Source: an uncultured Collinsella sp. (lineage in GTDB: Bacteria; Actinomycetota; Coriobacteriia; Coriobacteriales; Coriobacteriaceae). From it: a DNA stretch of 13,673 nt. Both the position numbers and the translations under genes were made by a program. The stretch's first letter is position 1; every line of letters begins with the position of its first letter. A model generated the notes under the pieces. The model was not told where the DNA came from. It did not search any database and was given only the letters and a program-made list of their open reading frames with translations. The stretch is from assembly GCA_938023705.1 (NCBI GenBank), contig CALJDJ010000003.1:1-13673 (forward strand), given 5' to 3'. Shown in pieces: positions 13,600-13,673 of the stretch.

Positions 13600-13673
13600 A
13601 CAGGCGGCATCGCGCGCGTGGTGGCGCGCGCAGACGTGGTGTAAGAGCGTCCCGAGGTCCGTCGCTGCAAGTC
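13600..13673. other. Right-edge tail with a GC hairpin
   Basis: The only visible structure is GCGCGCG (13612-13618) pairing with CGCGCGC (13625-13631) around TGGTGG, with no T-run. No gene start or end could be supported before the window closes. Confidence 0.35.

Overview
This is a high-GC bacterial window. Codon use and the gene set point to an actinobacterium of the Coriobacteriia, most likely a gut Collinsella or close relative; that placement is inference from style, not from a marker gene. No rRNA, tRNA, CRISPR array or insertion sequence was seen.

The window is a PTS-lactose / tagatose-6-phosphate catabolic locus split into several transcription units. Minus strand, from right to left: lacA-lacB-lacX-lacC (3339 to 79: the two galactose-6-phosphate isomerase subunits, a LacX-type epimerase-like protein and tagatose-6-phosphate kinase); a lone membrane protein of unknown function (4660 to 3647); lacF, PTS enzyme IIA (5464 to 5126); and a LacI-family regulator (6683 to 5679). 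Plus strand: lacE-lacG (7040 to 10321: PTS EIICB permease and 6-phospho-beta-galactosidase), a Phd/RelE-type toxin-antitoxin pair (10739 to 11300), then a DeoR-family LacR on the minus strand (12079 to 11315) diverging from galM (12286 to 13338). Lactose would be phosphorylated on entry by LacE/LacF and split by LacG to glucose and galactose-6-phosphate. LacAB would then make tagatose-6-phosphate and LacC tagatose-1,6-bisphosphate. The aldolase LacD is not in the window.

Regulation looks divided. An 18-nt motif with two RAACA half-sites 10 bp apart recurs upstream of lacA, lacF (twice) and lacR, as expected for a DeoR-type LacR operator. A different LacI/cre-like 18-mer recurs upstream of the lacI-type gene and lacE. 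Permease and EIIA may therefore answer to different repressors.

The intergenic regions hold the least expected structure. Two ~155-bp palindromic elements 8.7 kb apart have perfect 25-bp arms with compensated base changes and a central motif at the same offset. An array of six 15-bp arms in alternating orientation, at a 40-bp period, lies between lacG and the toxin-antitoxin genes. A repeated hairpin module sits just after both lacB and lacC.
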